In this document: in pieces, positions 61,196-64,000 of the stretch | Layout: the number at the start of each line of letters is the position of its first letter | How positions within the stretch are numbered: the first letter of the stretch is position 1 | Source of the DNA: Planctomycetota bacterium | Lineage (GTDB): Bacteria; Planctomycetota; UBA1135; GCA-002748355 | DNA length: 64,000 nt | NCBI GenBank assembly: GCA_020638795.1 | Contig: JACKHW010000004.1 | Coordinates: 434,001-498,000 of the forward strand | Reading direction: 5' to 3' | Notes under the pieces: model-generated | What the model was told of the DNA's origin: nothing | Databases searched by the model: none | What the model saw: only the letters and a program-made list of their open reading frames with translations | Program-made: the position numbers and the translations under genes

Positions 61196-63502
61196 TCATC
61201 GCGAATGAAAGCGGCGGAGTTCGGAACGAAGCGCCTCGAGCGAGGTGACTGGTGCGCGACACGTTCCTTCAGTGCAGACGAATGCCGTCGGCTTGCCATC
61301 GACGGCGGACTTCCCCGCGGCCGCGGGCAACAGCACCTCGAGGCGTGCACGAGTATCGGGGCGGAGCAGGGCGAGGACGCGATACGGCGGCCACACGCGT
61401 TGTGACTCGCGGACGAGAGACTCGGCAAACTCATCGTGCGCACCAGTGCTGGCGACGTAGATCTCCGTGGGACGCGCTTCGAGGAAGTCGATCAGACGCA
61501 GGAGCTGACCGAACGCATTGGGGTAGCGCGCGAGTTCTTGTCCGTGCTGACGGAGAACGGCGCGTGCACGGTCGACGATGTCCGTTTCGCCAGCCAGCAG
61601 TCCGATTCTTGCCGCGACCTCTGCGGCCAGACCGACGGGCGAAGGGAGCGAGGATTCCTGGGCACTCTTGCGGCGCACGATCAGTGCTTCGGCATCGTCG
61701 GCGGTTGCGAAATACGATCCGTCGTCGCCGGCGGAGAAGCGCGCTTCGATCTGGGCATGCAGGCCACGCGCGGCCTCGAGCCACTCTAGCTGCGGGTCGG
61801 CTTCGTAGAGATCGAGGAGACCGCGTGCGAGCGCGGCGTAGTCCTCGAGAAAGGCCGGGATGTGCGAACGCCCGGAGCGCCGCGTGCGCAGGAGCCGTCC
61901 GTCGTCATCGCGCATCGCCGACAGGAGGAAGCGCGCATTCGTGCGCGCGACGTCGAGCCAGCGCGCGTTGCCGGTCTGCATCGCGCCTTGTGCGAAGGCG
62001 GAGAGCATGAGGCCGTTCCACGACGTCAGGATCTTGTCGTCCTTCAGGGGCGGGACGCGGGATCCCCGGCGTTGGTAGAGGGCGTGGCGTGCACGGTCGA
62101 TCGCTTCGCGAAACGACTCCACATCGAGATCGTGCTTCGTTGCGAACGCTGCGGCTCCGACACGACGAGTGGGAATGATGTGCCTTCCCTCGAAGTTCGC
62201 GCGCTCGGCTCCGAAGAACTCGACGAGGTGCTGCGTCATCGTCTTGTCGACGACCTGCGCGACGACTTCGGTGAACTCGTCGTGCGACCAGACGAAGAAC
62301 TTGCCTTCTTCCCCCTCGCTGTCGGCATCGGTCGCCGAGCAGAATCCGCCCTCACTCGTCGTCATCTCCCGCACCACGTAGTCGAGCGTCTCGGTCGCGA
62401 TGCGGAGGAAGAACGGTTCGCCGCTCGCGGCGTGCGCTTCGAGGTAGACGCTCGCGAGCTGCGCATTGTCGTAGAGCATCTTCTCGAAGTGCGGCACGAG
62501 CCACGTGCGATCGACGCTGTAGCGCGCAAATCCGCCGCCGACCTGGTCGTACATGCCGCCGCGCGCCATGTGCTCGAGCGTGACGAGCGCCATGCGCGTG
62601 GCGTCCTCGGCCCTTGAATCACGGTCGCTCGTTGGTGGGGTCGTCGTCTTGCCGGTGCGTCCCGTGCGCTCGCCGTAGCGCAACAAGAATGACAACTCGG
62701 TGGCGTGCGGAAACTTCGGTGCCTGGCCGAAGCCTCCCCACTCCGGGTCGAAGCGCTCGTGCGCGACGTCGACGGCGCGCTCGAGCACTTCGGCACCGGG
62801 CACCGTCTCCGTCGGCGCGATGCGCGACTCCGATGCAATCGCGTCGGTCAAGTGCTGCGAGACTTCGAGAACCTTTTCTCGACGCTCGGTCCAAACACGG
62901 TTGACGTGCTCGAGGATGTCCCGAAAGCCGGGCATGCCACGACGCTGCGTCGGCGGCCAATACGTGCCGGCGAAGAACGGCTTGCGATCCGGCGTCAAGA
63001 ACACGCTCATTGGCCAACCACCGCTCCCGTCATTGAGACGAACGACAGCGGCCATGTAGATCTCGTCGAGGTCCGGTCGCTCCTCGCGATCGACCTTGAT
63101 GCACACGAAGTGCTCGTTGAGGAAGCGAGCGATCTCCTCGTTCTCGAAACTCTCGCGCTCCATCACGTGACACCAGTGACACGCGCTGTACCCGATCGAC
63201 AAGAAGATCGGCCGGTCCTCACGCGTCGCACGCTCGAGCGCTTCGTCCCCCCACGGATACCAATCCACGGGGTTGTGCACGTGCTGCAACAAGTAAGGAG
63301 ATGTCGTCCCCTCGAGATGATTGGTCGGTCGCGTCACAGCGTTCTCCTGTTTCTCCCCCACGTGCTCCACCGCATCACAACCCCCGAGCCCCAGCAACAC
63401 GACCAAGCCCACCAGCGCCAGCCCGACGAGTCCACCTGCGCGAAACGTGCCAGGGTCGTTTCGCGCAGAATAGTACGGGGATTTGACCCTGGCACGTTTC
63501 AC
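61196..63502 (-). CDS. DUF255 thioredoxin-domain lipoprotein (YyaL/SSP411 family)
   Basis: A 768-residue protein of the YyaL/SSP411 family: an N-terminal thioredoxin-like domain with SPYLLQHVHNPVDWYPWG and SIGYSACHWCHVMERESFE (CHWC at 108-111), followed by a glucosidase-type (alpha/alpha)6 barrel region (LTSWNGLMLSAFAQGAMQTG). A lipobox-like GLGGC (Cys42) suggests an outer-membrane or periplasmic lipid anchor, unusual for this mostly cytosolic family. The GTG at 63502 lies inside a palindromic element, which would encode the first ~22 residues. A later start near the hydrophobic segment is also possible. Confidence 0.88.
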   Translation of the reverse strand: MKRARVKSPYYSARNDPGTFRAGGLVGLALVGLVVLLGLGGCDAVEHVGEKQENAVTRPTNHLEGTTSPYLLQHVHNPVDWYPWGDEALERATREDRPIFLSIGYSACHWCHVMERESFENEEIARFLNEHFVCIKVDREERPDLDEIYMAAVVRLNDGSGGWPMSVFLTPDRKPFFAGTYWPPTQRRGMPGFRDILEHVNRVWTERREKVLEVSQHLTDAIASESRIAPTETVPGAEVLERAVDVAHERFDPEWGGFGQAPKFPHATELSFLLRYGERTGRTGKTTTPPTSDRDSRAEDATRMALVTLEHMARGGMYDQVGGGFARYSVDRTWLVPHFEKMLYDNAQLASVYLEAHAASGEPFFLRIATETLDYVVREMTTSEGGFCSATDADSEGEEGKFFVWSHDEFTEVVAQVVDKTMTQHLVEFFGAERANFEGRHIIPTRRVGAAAFATKHDLDVESFREAIDRARHALYQRRGSRVPPLKDDKILTSWNGLMLSAFAQGAMQTGNARWLDVARTNARFLLSAMRDDDGRLLRTRRSGRSHIPAFLEDYAALARGLLDLYEADPQLEWLEAARGLHAQIEARFSAGDDGSYFATADDAEALIVRRKSAQESSLPSPVGLAAEVAARIGLLAGETDIVDRARAVLRQHGQELARYPNAFGQLLRLIDFLEARPTEIYVASTGAHDEFAESLVRESQRVWPPYRVLALLRPDTRARLEVLLPAAAGKSAVDGKPTAFVCTEGTCRAPVTSLEALRSELRRFHSR
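63437..63500. repeat. Compound palindrome over the DUF255 start
   Basis: A 16-bp perfect inverted repeat, GAAACGTGCCAGGGTC (63442-63457) and its complement at 63485-63500, with a 27-nt loop. A second inverted repeat of 10 bp, TGCGCGAAAC (63437-63446) and GTTTCGCGCA (63458-63467), shares bases with the first, so the two hairpins exclude each other. It looks like a REP-type mobile palindrome or an attenuator. The GTG start of the DUF255 gene overlaps it. Confidence 0.75.
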
Positions 63503-63508
63503 GCGGGT

Positions 63509-64000
63509 TCAGCGCTTGGCGAGCTGCTCGAAGATCCACGACCAGAGCCGGTCCTCCAAGACCGCTCGATTGATCTGTTGATCGAGATCGGCGAGGAGGG
63601 AATCGCGTTCGGCATCGGGAAGCGCCCTGGCTGCTTCGTAGCGTCCGCTGAGTTGATAGACGCATTGGACGAGACGCCACTTCTGGTCGATCCGGGTCGT
63701 GAGTTCGGGATGAAGCAGGTACCCGGGCACGCTGACGGCGAGCCACGGGAGCGCGTCCCGGAAATTGCCGAACATCATGCTGAAGTTGGCGTTCGAAGCC
63801 GCGATGCCCGGCATCGCGAGTGCAAGTTCGAGCGGCGGAAGCGACGCACGCACGTATTGCTCCGCCGCGGGCGTGAACCGCTGCTCCCACCCCGCGGGAA
63901 GCGCCGGCAAGCGTCCGAGTTGCGCGAGTTGGCGCGCGAGCCAAGTCGCGGCGCGTCGCGCTCCCGCCTCCGACAAGTGACCGTAATCGAGAAACTCGCT
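63509..64000 (-). CDS. SGNH-hydrolase-like protein, 3' end only
   Basis: The C-terminal ~163 residues of a larger protein that begins beyond the window; the frame is open to the last base. The first visible part reads SEFLDYGHLSEAGARRAATWLA, which matches the last catalytic block (DxxH) of SGNH/GDSL-like hydrolases. A further ~130-residue helical segment follows (QKWRLVQCVYQLSGRYEAA). If correct it is an ester- or acyl-hydrolase acting on surface glycans, but no other catalytic block is in view. It ends 6 nt before the DUF255 start. Confidence 0.55.
   Translation of the reverse strand, partial: SEFLDYGHLSEAGARRAATWLARQLAQLGRLPALPAGWEQRFTPAAEQYVRASLPPLELALAMPGIAASNANFSMMFGNFRDALPWLAVSVPGYLLHPELTTRIDQKWRLVQCVYQLSGRYEAARALPDAERDSLLADLDQQINRAVLEDRLWSWIFEQLAKR

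Overview
This 64 kb window is high-GC chromosomal DNA, most likely from a planctomycete. The evidence is two DUF1501 Tat-exported proteins, one paired with DUF1800 and the other with a DUF1549/DUF1553-type haem-motif protein, plus very large secreted repeat proteins and lipoproteins, short overlaps between co-directional genes and frequent GTG starts. The phylum assignment is inference from gene content; there is no rRNA or tRNA in the window.

Layout. 0-2.4 kb: the 3' end of a WecA/MraY-type glycosyl-1-phosphate transferase, a LolA-like exported protein and a secreted beta-sandwich protein. 2.4-11.3 kb (minus): an exported-protein cluster of an ELWxSDGT-repeat protein, DUF1800, DUF1501 and a subtilase. 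11.4-23.3 kb (minus): a tightly packed run of two tandem paralogous ~1000-residue lipoproteins, a zinc metallopeptidase, a D-Ala-D-Ala-ligase-like ATP-grasp enzyme, ubiE/menG, holA and mutL. 23.8-29.1 kb (plus): ruvB, a SpoIID-domain protein, tgt, a small membrane protein and an MFS transporter whose 3' end overlaps a convergent sodium:solute symporter. 30.5-38.3 kb (minus): dodecin and small genes, then a four-gene run joined by 4-nt overlaps (thioredoxin-like protein, DUF1549-type, DUF1501, WD40), a zinc-ribbon membrane protein and an NlpC/P60-like protein. 38.3-40.4 kb (plus): gpmA and a MATE-family protein.

40.4-48.6 kb is an accessory island: a tyrosine recombinase with a small coiled-coil partner, a set of AT-richer genes for small secreted or lipid-anchored proteins of unknown function, a VirD4/TraD-type coupling ATPase and a MobF/TrwC-type relaxase-helicase whose 5' end is missing. 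The lost part would carry the catalytic tyrosines, so the island looks like an integrative mobilizable element that can no longer nick its own DNA.

48.7-64 kb returns to chromosomal genes: tag, homodimeric aceE, alkaline phosphatase and a dipeptidyl-peptidase-IV-type S9 peptidase, rnpA-yidD, a formyltransferase fused to a NodB-type polysaccharide deacetylase, an NHL/propeller protein, a thioredoxin-fold lipoprotein, a DUF255 (YyaL/SSP411-type) lipoprotein whose start lies inside a compound palindrome, and the C-terminal end of an SGNH-hydrolase-like protein cut by the window edge.

The most unusual items are the formyltransferase-deacetylase fusion, the crippled mobilizable island with its secreted-protein cargo, the twin lipoproteins coupled to a peptidase and ATP-grasp ligase, the alternative-hairpin palindrome over the DUF255 start, and a C-terminal domain shared by three secreted proteins.
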